Below are positions 33,136 to 41,892 of a stretch of DNA of 61,265 nt, piece after piece (the stretch's first letter is position 1; each line of letters begins with the position of its first letter). The notes beneath the pieces were generated by a model that searched no databases, was not told where the DNA came from, and saw only the letters and a program-made list of their open reading frames with translations. Source of the DNA: an uncultured Bacteroidales bacterium (GTDB lineage Bacteria > Bacteroidota > Bacteroidia > Bacteroidales > F082); contig CAMZEK010000009.1 in assembly GCA_947305795.1 (NCBI GenBank), forward strand, positions 1 through 61,265, in the 5' to 3' direction. Position numbers and translations under genes: made by a program.

Positions 33136-35250
33136 TCAATAGAACTTGGCTCTATTGTCCTCAATCTTGGTATTGTTCTTCAAAGCACTGTAAATGGAGC
33201 CACCCAACACTTTGTTGTTGAACTGGCTGGTCTTTTCCCTGAGGATGTCAGCATAATCTGAAGGTGTCTCAGGCTTGGCAATCTTCACATTCTTGACGAT
33301 GAAAGCAGAAGAATTGCCTGCCACGGGACCGACTTCTTCACCTTCCTTCATGCCAAAGATGGTACCAATGATGTCGGCCTCAACACCGAAGTTGCCGAGA
33401 ACACGCGAGTCGATGCTGACATCGGAAACCGAAGTCGACTCGGCACCGAGTTCACTCACCATTCTGTTCACGTCGTTACCACAAGCCTTCATCTTCTCAA
33501 CTGCGATTTCGCCCTTCTTCTTGTTGATGATTTGGTATTTGGCTTGTTCGGCGACCACGCTCAACGGGGCATACCCTTCGGGAACGATATTGGTCAGAGC
33601 GGCGACGACAAACATATTGTCCATGTCAAAGATGGTGGAAATGTCGCCTACCTTGGTGTCGTCCTTGAAAGCCCAGCGTACGATTTCACGCGGGTTATCA
33701 ATACCAGTGATTTGGTATGTGGAAGCGTTCATGCGAGGCATGGTGCGCTTGGTGAGGCCTTGCTCTTCGATGGCAGCATTGAACTGATCGTATGTCTTGT
33801 TCTCTGTCACGAACTTGTTGGCTTCGGCAAAGGTGTTTTGATAAGTTTTTGTGCTTGAAGTGATTTCATGCTTCAAGAAAGCCAAACGAGCTTTGAGCTG
33901 GGGAGCAGTCTTGTCCGTTACCTTGATGACATGATAGCCATACACCGTCTCGACCACACCAAGGGTGCCCACGGGGTTGTTCAAGACGAAATCGTTGAAA
34001 GGTGCTACCATTGCACCATCGGTGAACCAATCCAGGTCGCCGCCTTTTTCTTTCGAACTTGGGTCAGTGGAGAATTGTTCGGCCAATTCCGCAAACAGGT
34101 TTTCGTTCTTCGGGTTTTTCTTCAGCACGTTCAACAAGCTGTCGGCCTTGGCTTCGGCTTGTTCTTTGGTGATGCTGTCGGTGCTCCGAGTGGCTCCAGC
34201 ATAGCTGATGAGGATATGGCTGGCTTTCAGTGAGTCAGAACGCTCCTGAAGGTCAACGATGCGAACCAAGTTGAAGGCATCTTCGTCTTCGTAGGGACCG
34301 AACACGTAACCTACTTCATTGCCGTTGTCGAAGATTGACTTTTCAATTTGCTGGGGAACGTCCTTGCGACCCATCCATGTGCTGTCATAACGCTTGTCGG
34401 AGTTGGCGTTGACGAAATTGGCCACATTGTCAGTAGCGGTGAAATCAGCTCTCATGGCTTGAACGTTCTTGAGGGCTTCTTGTCTGTCCTCAACAGAGGG
34501 CTTGATATCGAAGATGACGTATTCAATGTCGCGGCGCTCGTCAGTTTCATATCTGTATTTGTTTTCTTCGTAGAAAGCTTTCTTGTCCTTATCGGTGATG
34601 ACCACTGTCGAATCGGGAATGGTGTTGTAACGCAAGGCGATGATGTCGGCCGAAGCTTTCTCGTTCTTGTTTTGGTAATACTTCTCAGCCAGTTTGTTGG
34701 GGACAAAATAGGAAGCCTTGACCAAATTGTTGAACTTGGTCTCAAGGCAATTCTCCTTCAAGGCTCTCTCGAAATCCATCCACTGCACGCGAGCGTCGGC
34801 GGGGAAGTCATTCAGGTTCTGGAGATAATACTCCATCATTTCCCTGTTGAAGCTGCCATCGGCATTGCGGAAGCTCTGCACTACCCATTCGTGTGGGTTT
34901 TCGCCAACGAACTGGTCATAGAGCTCTTCTGCCGACACGTTGATTCCCACGGCTTCGTATTCCTTGGTCATGATGTGTTTTTTCACCATTTCGTCCAAGG
35001 TGCTGTTGTAAATGCTGTAAGTCTCGTTGGAAGTGAGGGTGCCCGAACCTCTTCTGTTTTCAAGATTTTTCTCCTTTTGGGTCTCAAAGTCCTGATAGGG
35101 AATCTTTTCTCCGTCAACGACGGCGATGTTGTACTCACGGTTTCTGCCCTGACTTTGGAAAAGGTCTTGTAGGACGAACGCTAACAATGCGAGGCCGATG
35201 ATTGCAATCAGCAATCCGCTGTGCCTTCTGATTTTTTCAATTGCTGCCAT
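33136..35250 (-). CDS. ppiD: PpiD-like periplasmic peptidyl-prolyl isomerase
   Basis: A 704-residue protein with one N-terminal membrane anchor (LLIAIIGLALLAFVLQDLF, residues 13-31), a SurA-like N-domain and a parvulin rotamase domain in the middle (LKASHILISYAG, FAELAEQFSTDPSSKEKGGDLDWF, VVETVYGYHVIKV). PpiD-type chaperones help outer-membrane proteins fold at the Sec exit. The neighbouring minus-strand genes encode CNNM, LptC, TPR and barrel proteins. The gene has its own TAAATTTG element and a terminator. Confidence 0.9.
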   Translation of the reverse strand: MAAIEKIRRHSGLLIAIIGLALLAFVLQDLFQSQGRNREYNIAVVDGEKIPYQDFETQKEKNLENRRGSGTLTSNETYSIYNSTLDEMVKKHIMTKEYEAVGINVSAEELYDQFVGENPHEWVVQSFRNADGSFNREMMEYYLQNLNDFPADARVQWMDFERALKENCLETKFNNLVKASYFVPNKLAEKYYQNKNEKASADIIALRYNTIPDSTVVITDKDKKAFYEENKYRYETDERRDIEYVIFDIKPSVEDRQEALKNVQAMRADFTATDNVANFVNANSDKRYDSTWMGRKDVPQQIEKSIFDNGNEVGYVFGPYEDEDAFNLVRIVDLQERSDSLKASHILISYAGATRSTDSITKEQAEAKADSLLNVLKKNPKNENLFAELAEQFSTDPSSKEKGGDLDWFTDGAMVAPFNDFVLNNPVGTLGVVETVYGYHVIKVTDKTAPQLKARLAFLKHEITSSTKTYQNTFAEANKFVTENKTYDQFNAAIEEQGLTKRTMPRMNASTYQITGIDNPREIVRWAFKDDTKVGDISTIFDMDNMFVVAALTNIVPEGYAPLSVVAEQAKYQIINKKKGEIAVEKMKACGNDVNRMVSELGAESTSVSDVSIDSRVLGNFGVEADIIGTIFGMKEGEEVGPVAGNSSAFIVKNVKIAKPETPSDYADILREKTSQFNNKVLGGSIYSALKNNTKIEDNRAKFY

Positions 35251-35299
35251 AATGCTTTTTACCTATTTTTTAATTATTAATACTTCAAATTTGAGCGTG

Positions 35300-35307
35300 C
35301 AAATTTA
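35300..35307 (-). promoter_or_regulatory. Putative -7 element for ppiD
   Basis: TAAATTTG on the minus strand, 49 bases upstream of the ppiD start. Confidence 0.5.
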
Positions 35308-35402
35308 GCAAAGATTTCAAAGCGCGGGGATAAATGTTTCATTTTTATTTTTCCCTCGCCGCGACCTTGCCTTCAACACTATCTTACTTTGTTGTAAACC
35401 AA

Positions 35403-36689
35403 TCAATTGGGTGTTGTTCTCAATTCCACTTCGTCCAGTTTCATATCCGAAGCTTTCAGGATTTTTACGGTATATTTCCCGATATTGAGCACTTCTCCCT
35501 GCTCAGGAATGCTCTCGCAGTAATGGATAATCATGCCCGCGAGGGTCTCATAGTCGTCGGAAATGGGCAAGTCTAGCTTGTAAGTGTCGTTCAGGTAGTC
35601 GATTTCAAGGCGTGCCGAAAACACGTATGTGCCGTCGTCAAGCACCTTCTCCACCTCTTCCTCCACATCGTATTCGTCGTCTATTTCTCCGAAAATCTCT
35701 TCCACCACATCTTCCATCGTGACAATGCCAGCCGTTCCGCCAAACTCGTCGACTACAGCGGCTACGCCTTGGTGCTTCTGAATCAAGTGTTTCAGGAGAC
35801 GGTCGGCGGTGTAGGTCTCAGGGAAAAAGTCTATGGGACGCACCAAATCAGCCAAAGTTGCGTCGCGATGCCCGGCGATGGCCCGCACTACATCATTGAG
35901 GTGGACGTAGCCTACAATGTCATCGATATTTTCCGAATAGACGATTAGTTTGGAGTGCTTGGTTTCCTCAAAACGTGCCTTTACCGCATCGATGCTGTCG
36001 GCCAGTTTCACGGATTCGATTTCGTTGCGCGGAGCCATGCATTCACGAAGTTTCACCGAGCGGAATTCCATCACGTTTTGGAAAAGCTGTATTTCCTGCT
36101 GCATGTCCTCGTCGGCTTCCTCTGGGTCAGCGTATTCGGCGATGAAGTCGCTCAAATCCACCGTGCTGAATTTGTATTCCTCCTTATCGGTTTTTAGGCC
36201 GAGTACAAAATGGATGATGAGCTCCGAAATGCCCGTGTACATCCAGATGAGGGGATAGAGTAGACAATAGGCGAGAAAGGCTGGAAAAGCGAAAAATGAA
36301 AGAATAGCATTGGGATTAATGCGGAACAACATTTTGGGAAGAAATTCTCCGACCAGCAGAACGAGTAGGGTGGAGAGGATGGTCTTCACTAACAGAATCG
36401 TGAAATCATTGTTGAGCGAAATGGCTTGCAACCAATGCACAATAGGCGAGTCAAGCAGCTGCGACATGCTCATGCCATAGATGATAAGAGCAATATTGTT
36501 GCCCAACAATAGCGAAGTAATGAAATACGATTGGTTTTTGAAAAAGATGCTGATGAGCTTGGCAGAGAAGGTGTTTTTAGTCAGTTCCACCTCAAGTTGG
36601 AGGCGGTTCATGCTGTTGAATGCGATTTCAAGTCCCGAGCAAAGTGCCGAGAAAAACAAGGTAATCGTAACAATGATCCAACTGTTCAT
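35403..36689 (-). CDS. CNNM/CorC-type membrane protein with CBS domains
   Basis: A 428-residue paralogue of GldE from elsewhere in this window. The order is a DUF21 membrane domain (TITLFFSALCSGLEIAFNSMNR), paired CBS domains (KLIVYSENIDDIVGYVHL, VAAVVDEFGGTAGIVTMEDV) and the CorC domain (ETLAGMIIHYCESIPEQGEV). The ATG at 36689 (MNSWIIVTITLFFS) begins the first membrane helix and lies 7 bases after the lptC stop; the longer frame is rejected. Family members are linked to magnesium or cobalt efflux. Sitting behind lptC suggests an envelope function. Confidence 0.9.
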   Translation of the reverse strand: MNSWIIVTITLFFSALCSGLEIAFNSMNRLQLEVELTKNTFSAKLISIFFKNQSYFITSLLLGNNIALIIYGMSMSQLLDSPIVHWLQAISLNNDFTILLVKTILSTLLVLLVGEFLPKMLFRINPNAILSFFAFPAFLAYCLLYPLIWMYTGISELIIHFVLGLKTDKEEYKFSTVDLSDFIAEYADPEEADEDMQQEIQLFQNVMEFRSVKLRECMAPRNEIESVKLADSIDAVKARFEETKHSKLIVYSENIDDIVGYVHLNDVVRAIAGHRDATLADLVRPIDFFPETYTADRLLKHLIQKHQGVAAVVDEFGGTAGIVTMEDVVEEIFGEIDDEYDVEEEVEKVLDDGTYVFSARLEIDYLNDTYKLDLPISDDYETLAGMIIHYCESIPEQGEVLNIGKYTVKILKASDMKLDEVELRTTPN

Positions 36690-36696
36690 AGGCTTG

Positions 36697-37257
36697 TCAT
36701 TCTTCGTCCACGTCAAGAATTGCACTGCCCGAATACATGGTGTATTCCGAGAAGTCTTCGTTAGCCACCAAGCTGTCAGCCTCAATTTCCTTGTCGGGAG
36801 TTACAATCCGTACATGTGAGCGGGTGTAAAGCATCTTCTCTTCTTGATACCAGTAGAGTTTTTCGGAATACATGGTCTGATTGTTGCCCATGTTCACGAC
36901 GCGCACGTTACCCATAGCTTCAATTAATCGACTTTTGCCGTGATTCTTGCCGTAGTCAGCTTGAAACTCGGTGGTCACGTGATGGTTTTTGTCATACATG
37001 AGTGCGGCAAAACCCAATGGAAATTCCAACACGTCCTCTTCATCATTCATACGCACCAACCGAGGGGTGTGGAGTTCCATCCTCACAACGCCTGAATCGC
37101 TGCGATAGAAGACCACGCTGTCGGCCACGATGCCTGAAAGCGTGTCGTCCGAGCCCATTTGGTTGATGACGGAATAGGGGTTCTCACACGAAAACAACAT
37201 CACAGCCACGAAAGCTGTGATGTTGATACGTGTTAGTATGGTCAAAAAGCGTTTCAA
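36697..37257 (-). CDS. lptC: LptC-like LPS export lipoprotein
   Basis: A 186-residue protein of the LptC group, part of the periplasmic bridge that carries lipopolysaccharide from the LptBFG transporter. The N-terminus MKRFLTILTRINITAFVAVMLFSC reads as a lipoprotein signal, as is common for Bacteroidota LptC. The mature part has the beta-jellyroll pattern (VVRMELHTPRLVRM, FQADYGKNHGKSRLIEAMGNVRVVN, YSEKLYWYQEEKMLYT). The start codon is TTG and directly abuts the TAA of the TPR gene, so translational coupling is likely. Confidence 0.85.
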   Translation of the reverse strand: MKRFLTILTRINITAFVAVMLFSCENPYSVINQMGSDDTLSGIVADSVVFYRSDSGVVRMELHTPRLVRMNDEEDVLEFPLGFAALMYDKNHHVTTEFQADYGKNHGKSRLIEAMGNVRVVNMGNNQTMYSEKLYWYQEEKMLYTRSHVRIVTPDKEIEADSLVANEDFSEYTMYSGSAILDVDEE

Positions 37258-38712
37258 TTATTTCTTGGCTCTGATGGTGGTCGTTTCGCCAATCCAGCCG
37301 CCCACGTTGAATGACTGTCCTTCACTATAGTCGTTGAAGAAGATGGTCTCCATCGAGGGGAAGTACTGTGAATAGGTCGCGATGTAGCTGTTGGCACGGC
37401 TTGCCACCGAAGGATCCATATTCTTGGCCTTCACGAACTTGTCGACAGCGGCCCAATAGACGGCTCTGCTTTCGATTTCGCCGCTGAACTGCTTGGAGCT
37501 TTCGGCATAGAGCAGGCCGATGAGGATGTAAGGCTCACCGTTGGTCGGGTCAACCTGGGCAGCTCTTTTGAAGATATCGCGAGCGCGGCCCAAGCTACCC
37601 ATGTTCTGGTAGCACATGCCCAAGTTACGGTAGGCACGATACTTACGATCGTTGTTGTCGGTCTTCGTGGCTTGCTCGAAGAAGGTGGCAGCATCGCTCC
37701 ACTTCTTGTCCTTGAAGAACTTGATACCCAAGCTGTAAGAGGCCTCGGGGCTGGGTTCCAGCTCGTTGAGCTTGACGGCAGCGTCCAAGAAGAGTTTCGA
37801 TTCGGTGCAGTCTTTCTTATCAAGGATGGTGGTGATACGCTTCAGGAGGTTGACATCATCCGGTGTCTCGGCCATCTTGGCGCTGAATACCTTGATCAAG
37901 TCATCGCACGAGGCGAAGGGCTGGAAGAGGTTGTCGATGTTGCTCTTGGTCAACTTATTGTTGTTGATGGACTTATCGGCCTTTTCAATTTGCTTGTCGA
38001 ATCCGGCAATGGCGTCGGAGTCACCTCCAGCCTCGGCTTCCGCCTTGGCTTCCTCAAGTTGCACTACGCTTTCGGCCAGCACCTTGATGTTGTCGTCGAG
38101 CACTTCTGAAAGTTCCTGATACACATTGATGACCGTCATGCTTTCCTCTTTGCCATTGTTGACCATGTCGATGGTGGCTTTGAAGTAGGCGTCGATGTAG
38201 GCACCTTGCAGTTGCGAGGGGTCAATGGCGACGGCTTGTTTCAGTGCGTTGTAGGCTTCTTCATAGCGGTCCTCCTTGTTATAGGTGTAGATGAGCAGGC
38301 CTTTTCTGCCGATGATGCTCGCTACCTGTGAGGAATGTGTCTTGGGGTCGGTCGGGAAGTACTGGGCACGCATGTCCATCAGCATGGCCAGCGTATCGAT
38401 GTAGGCATCTTTTTCGTTGGGGTTGGTGCGGATGTAATAATCCATGATCTTCTCGCCGTTCGTGTAAACGAGCTGGCTGGCACGGGGACAGTTCATGTAC
38501 ACCTCACGCCACGCTCCGACCATTTCCTGGCTGAAGGCTTCGGGAGCGAACTTGGCCGCTTCCCATTGTTTGAAGTACTCACGGTACATCGAAATGTTGG
38601 TCACGCATGCTACGCTGTCGGCTCCGTACTTCGACTCGTTTGCTTCTTGTGCGCTTACACTCATTGCCATTCCAAACACGATGGCAATCAACACAAATCT
38701 CTTAGTTTTCAT
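37258..38712 (-). CDS. Exported TPR-repeat protein
   Basis: A 484-residue protein with signal peptide MKTKRFVLIAIVFGMAMSVSAQ. It carries TPR helices (EEAYNALKQAVAIDPSQLQG; DAATFFEQATKTDNNDRKYR; ARDIFKRAAQVDPTNGEP), preceded by an alpha-helical region with an acidic coiled-coil (LEEAKAEAEAGGDSDAIAGFDKQIEKADK). The role is not known; TPR proteins in this position could scaffold envelope assembly. It is read from upstream of lptC with no spacer, and a barrel gene lies 75 bases upstream. Confidence 0.85.
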   Translation of the reverse strand: MKTKRFVLIAIVFGMAMSVSAQEANESKYGADSVACVTNISMYREYFKQWEAAKFAPEAFSQEMVGAWREVYMNCPRASQLVYTNGEKIMDYYIRTNPNEKDAYIDTLAMLMDMRAQYFPTDPKTHSSQVASIIGRKGLLIYTYNKEDRYEEAYNALKQAVAIDPSQLQGAYIDAYFKATIDMVNNGKEESMTVINVYQELSEVLDDNIKVLAESVVQLEEAKAEAEAGGDSDAIAGFDKQIEKADKSINNNKLTKSNIDNLFQPFASCDDLIKVFSAKMAETPDDVNLLKRITTILDKKDCTESKLFLDAAVKLNELEPSPEASYSLGIKFFKDKKWSDAATFFEQATKTDNNDRKYRAYRNLGMCYQNMGSLGRARDIFKRAAQVDPTNGEPYILIGLLYAESSKQFSGEIESRAVYWAAVDKFVKAKNMDPSVASRANSYIATYSQYFPSMETIFFNDYSEGQSFNVGGWIGETTTIRAKK

Positions 38713-38787
38713 TTTTTCTCTTTTTTATGGTTAAACTTGTTTTTTCTTCTTCAAATATCGTTCCAAAATGATTTGCATGGGCAGACC

Positions 38788-40077
38788 TTACTTGTACTTA
38801 CGTTTCATGAACCAATGCTCGAATACCGAAACGCCTACATTGAACTTCAGATAACTCTCTTGTATCAGTCCGTCTTGTTTGGTTCCGAATCGGCCTACTT
38901 CAGCGGCCACATTGACTTTGGTCTGTGTTCTCGGTAGAGGTAGCGACGCTCCTACGGAAAACCCCATCTTATTCAACGAATGGCCTTTGAGTTCCAGGTA
39001 GGATTGCTCGTAGAAACCGCCTACTCGGTATGTGACTTTTCTGAAATAGTTGGAAATGGAGGAGTAGGAGGGAGTATATTCGGCACCTACCGTCACGCGC
39101 CATGCATTCTTAAGGCTGTCATTGACACCGTCACGCGCAAATTGCGACCATTGGGTCCAATCGAAGTCGGCACCAACGCTCCATCTGTTGTTCTTTTGCA
39201 GGACGAAGCCTATGCCGAAACTTTGCGGCATGGTCATCCGGGTCGCGTCATTGGCCTTATAAACTATGGTGTCAACGAGATATTCAGCACCTGTGCTGCT
39301 GTTGGCTGCCATGGTGCGGATGAAAGTGGTTTGTTTGCCTTTCAGTCTGACGCGCTGGTCATAAGTAAGTCCGATGCTTAGGCTGAAATCCTTTCCTATA
39401 TTCGTATTGTACAACAGACCATAGTCGAATTTGAATGACGACACCATCAGATCGACGCCCCGTCGCGAACTGATTCTGTAAATTGAGTCAGGAAAATAGA
39501 GGGTGGTCAGCGTCTCCGAGTCGCCAAACACATAGTTAACATTGGCGCCTACCGAGAAATGCTTACCTAATTTGAAGGCATTTCCTATGATTACCTGATT
39601 CAGTCCTCCTGAACCTTCAAAGGCCGTGGTATAGTTACCCACTTCGTCGTTATAGGAGTTGACGATCATTTGGTAGCCTAAGCTGCTGTAAGGTTTCACC
39701 CCCACGGCCACTTTCCACCAGTCGGTAAGGCCAAAGGCAATGGCAACGTGGTCGAAAGAGGCGTTATTTGAGGTTTCCGACAGGTTGGATGTGCTGAAAT
39801 TCGAGGTCTTGAAATAGAAGCCTGCGTCAAACAAGAACGCCAATGAGTCAATTTTGGCGTAGGAGGCGGGGTTGGCTGTATTAATCAGGCCGATACCGTA
39901 CATGCCGTTCGCCAAACCCCCCATACCCTTCAGCCTGACATTCATTGACTTGCCTGCAATTTGTCCTACTCCAAAGACAGAATAGGGCGAATACACATCA
40001 GCTTGGGCGAATGCTCCCAAACCAATAAGTGTCATTATGAAAGATAAACCTAGTTTTTTACGTATAGAATTGCTCAT
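38788..40077 (-). CDS. Outer-membrane beta-barrel protein (OmpP1/FadL-like)
   Basis: A 429-residue barrel protein, with the start at the ATG at 40077 (MSNSIRKKLGLSFIMTLIGLGAFAQ, signal peptide). The mature N-terminus ADVYSPYSVFGVGQI and GMGGLANGMYGIGLINTANPASYA resemble the GLG-NPA hatch region of FadL/OmpP1-type and PorV-like proteins. Strand-like segments follow to the end. The substrate is unknown. It heads the TPR-lptC-CNNM series, suggesting that the block serves outer-membrane biogenesis. Confidence 0.8.
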   Translation of the reverse strand: MSNSIRKKLGLSFIMTLIGLGAFAQADVYSPYSVFGVGQIAGKSMNVRLKGMGGLANGMYGIGLINTANPASYAKIDSLAFLFDAGFYFKTSNFSTSNLSETSNNASFDHVAIAFGLTDWWKVAVGVKPYSSLGYQMIVNSYNDEVGNYTTAFEGSGGLNQVIIGNAFKLGKHFSVGANVNYVFGDSETLTTLYFPDSIYRISSRRGVDLMVSSFKFDYGLLYNTNIGKDFSLSIGLTYDQRVRLKGKQTTFIRTMAANSSTGAEYLVDTIVYKANDATRMTMPQSFGIGFVLQKNNRWSVGADFDWTQWSQFARDGVNDSLKNAWRVTVGAEYTPSYSSISNYFRKVTYRVGGFYEQSYLELKGHSLNKMGFSVGASLPLPRTQTKVNVAAEVGRFGTKQDGLIQESYLKFNVGVSVFEHWFMKRKYK

Positions 40078-40261
40078 AGTATTCCCAATCATTGAAATAG
40101 ACCCTGCAAATAGCTGTCTCTTTGAGGCTGCAAATATCCGATTTTTTAACTCCAAGAACAAGTTTTTATTGCTTCTTTATCAAAGAAATATAACAAGTAC
40201 TTGATTTTCAAAACAATACAATTGTAAAAACAAAAAAAACTTCTTTTTCAGCATTTTTTTC

Positions 40262-40291
40262 TTGCCAATCCGAAAAAAAGCTGTACTTTTG
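40262..40291 (+). promoter_or_regulatory. Promoter of tRNA-Phe
   Basis: TTG (40262-40264) and TACTTTTG (40284-40291), separated by 19 bases, as expected for the Bacteroidota primary sigma factor. It is 15 bases from the tRNA. Confidence 0.7.
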
Positions 40292-40306
40292 CAGGCGCAA
40301 AACGGA

Positions 40307-40379
<73 letters not shown>

Positions 40380-40386
40380 CCTCTTT

Positions 40387-40418
40387 AGAGACGCAAAATC
40401 TTGCGTCTCTTTTTTTTG
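40387..40418 (+). terminator. Intrinsic terminator after tRNA-Phe
   Basis: Perfect 10-bp stem (AGAGACGCAA/TTGCGTCTCT) with a 4-base loop and eight or more T. Confidence 0.9.
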
Positions 40419-40463
40419 TTGTTATTGGATATCTGTGACGCAAGTTTAGCTCCAAAACAAACA

Positions 40464-40499
40464 CAAAAAAAAGCACCTCCCAAAGGAAGTGCTTTTTTC
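40464..40499 (-). terminator. Terminator after the fimbrillin-like gene
   Basis: Arms AAAGCAC and GTGCTTT with further pairing inside. On the minus strand a run of U follows. Confidence 0.8.
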
Positions 40500-40540
40500 T
40501 TTTTTACGAATGCCTGCCTTTACATTCGCCTTTTGTTTAA

Positions 40541-41530
40541 TTAGTCAACACTCAAAGCGGGGAACACTCTCAGCGTGTTGGGCTTGATCATGTTGTCTCT
40601 GACGCTGCTGATGGTCTTCGTGGTGTTGTCACTGAAGGTGATGACCATGTCATAGCCATTCATCAGAGCCAGCGGGCGAAGGACAAAGTAGAACGTGTTG
40701 GCGTCAGCAACGGTGGTGCCGAGGGTCACAGGATTCTCTTCGCAGTTGAGGGTCAGAGTGTTGGTGCTAGCATCAACAGCGTAACCCACAGTCTGCTTGT
40801 AAGCAGCCAATTCAGCAACGTAGGTGGCATCTTCAGGATCGTAGTTTCTGAAGAGGGTCGTCATTTGGACGGGATCCACTTCGGGAACGATCATGGTGAC
40901 ATCACCGCAGAGGTTCATGCTAGGATCGGTCACAGCGATGCTCTTCACGGTCTTACCAGCGGGGCTGTAGAACTTCATGACGAGGATACCGCAGATGTTT
41001 CTGAAAGCGAACACATCATTTTCAGCATTGTCTTGCTTGGCAGCCATGTAGAGGGCTTCCTTGGCGATGACAGGATTGCCACCTTCTTCGCGATAATACT
41101 GAACGGGATCCAGTTTGAAGATACCTCTGTTACCATTCGAAAGTTGGTTCAGCATGACGTTGTTGCCAGGATAGAAGGCATACTTCGCATCCATCATTTC
41201 GCCAACTTCTTCACCAGCTTGATAAGGCTCAAGGTTGCATTCGTTGCCGCTAGCGGTTACTTTGTACAAAGCAGCTTCTGAAGCGGTGGCATCTTCATCA
41301 TCGATGTTGAAGACCATGATCAGATCATCGGCCTCAAAATACACGCGGTACATCTCATCGAGATAAATTCTCTCGCCAAACTCAGTGTTGGCATTTTCAG
41401 TCACGAACGTGGGCTCAGTCGGGTCCATCATAGCACGGTAAACCTTGCCGTTCGTCTTCTCTTTGTTGCACGAAGTAGCCAGCAAAGCGACCACTCCCAT
41501 CAGGCATAAGCCTTTTACGAATCTTTTCAT
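40541..41530 (-). CDS. Fimbrillin-like lipoprotein
   Basis: A 329-residue lipoprotein (signal MKRFVKGLCLMGVVALLATSC). The middle section, FAFRNICGILVMKFYSPAGKTVKSIAVTD, is the strand pattern found in Mfa/FimA-type fimbrillins and related Bacteroidales surface lipoproteins, and FYFVLRPLALMNGYDMVI fits the second domain. No anchoring or tip subunit genes are nearby, so whether it polymerises is unknown. The nearest promoter candidate is 172 bases upstream, which implies a long untranslated leader. Confidence 0.65.
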   Translation of the reverse strand: MKRFVKGLCLMGVVALLATSCNKEKTNGKVYRAMMDPTEPTFVTENANTEFGERIYLDEMYRVYFEADDLIMVFNIDDEDATASEAALYKVTASGNECNLEPYQAGEEVGEMMDAKYAFYPGNNVMLNQLSNGNRGIFKLDPVQYYREEGGNPVIAKEALYMAAKQDNAENDVFAFRNICGILVMKFYSPAGKTVKSIAVTDPSMNLCGDVTMIVPEVDPVQMTTLFRNYDPEDATYVAELAAYKQTVGYAVDASTNTLTLNCEENPVTLGTTVADANTFYFVLRPLALMNGYDMVITFSDNTTKTISSVRDNMIKPNTLRVFPALSVD

Positions 41531-41701
41531 TTTAAATGAGTTTAGTTTGTTTAATTAGTAAATAAGTTTGATTTGATTTGATGTTGTGTTTTGTGTTCGA
41601 TTGTTTGAATTATTGATTTGTTTTTCTATCTTTTTCTTTATCAGTGGTTTATGTTTTTACTCGTCATCCACGTGCTTGTTCTTTCTATGCTTTTGACGCT
41701 G

Positions 41702-41709
41702 CAAAAATA
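41702..41709 (-). promoter_or_regulatory. Putative -7 element for the fimbrillin-like gene
   Basis: TATTTTTG on the minus strand. The leader to the ATG would be about 165 bases. Confidence 0.45.
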
Positions 41710-41865
41710 GGAAAAATTTTAGACGTGCAACAAAAAAATCGTTTTTTTCTCGTTTTTTTTCCCCAATTCGGCTTTTTTTTCGGCTGGAGACAATACACCT
41801 TATTATTAATGGGAAGGGATAAAGCTCCGAAAGTGATTATTACACCATATTTAGAACGGTTTTCG

Positions 41866-41873
41866 TATTTTTG
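41866..41873 (+). promoter_or_regulatory. Putative -7 element for lnt-dus
   Basis: TATTTTTG, 19 bases upstream of the chosen lnt start. Confidence 0.6.
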
Positions 41874-41892
41874 CGCAAAATTATCAAGCATT

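Larger units (their letters stand above)
41531..41892. other. Intergenic region between the fimbrillin-like gene and lnt
   Basis: 362 AT-rich bases between divergent genes. It contains one promoter-like element for each side (minus strand 41702-41709, plus strand 41866-41873) and long T runs. No small gene or RNA was recognised; the frame running into lnt from 41644 lacks a credible start. Confidence 0.55.
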
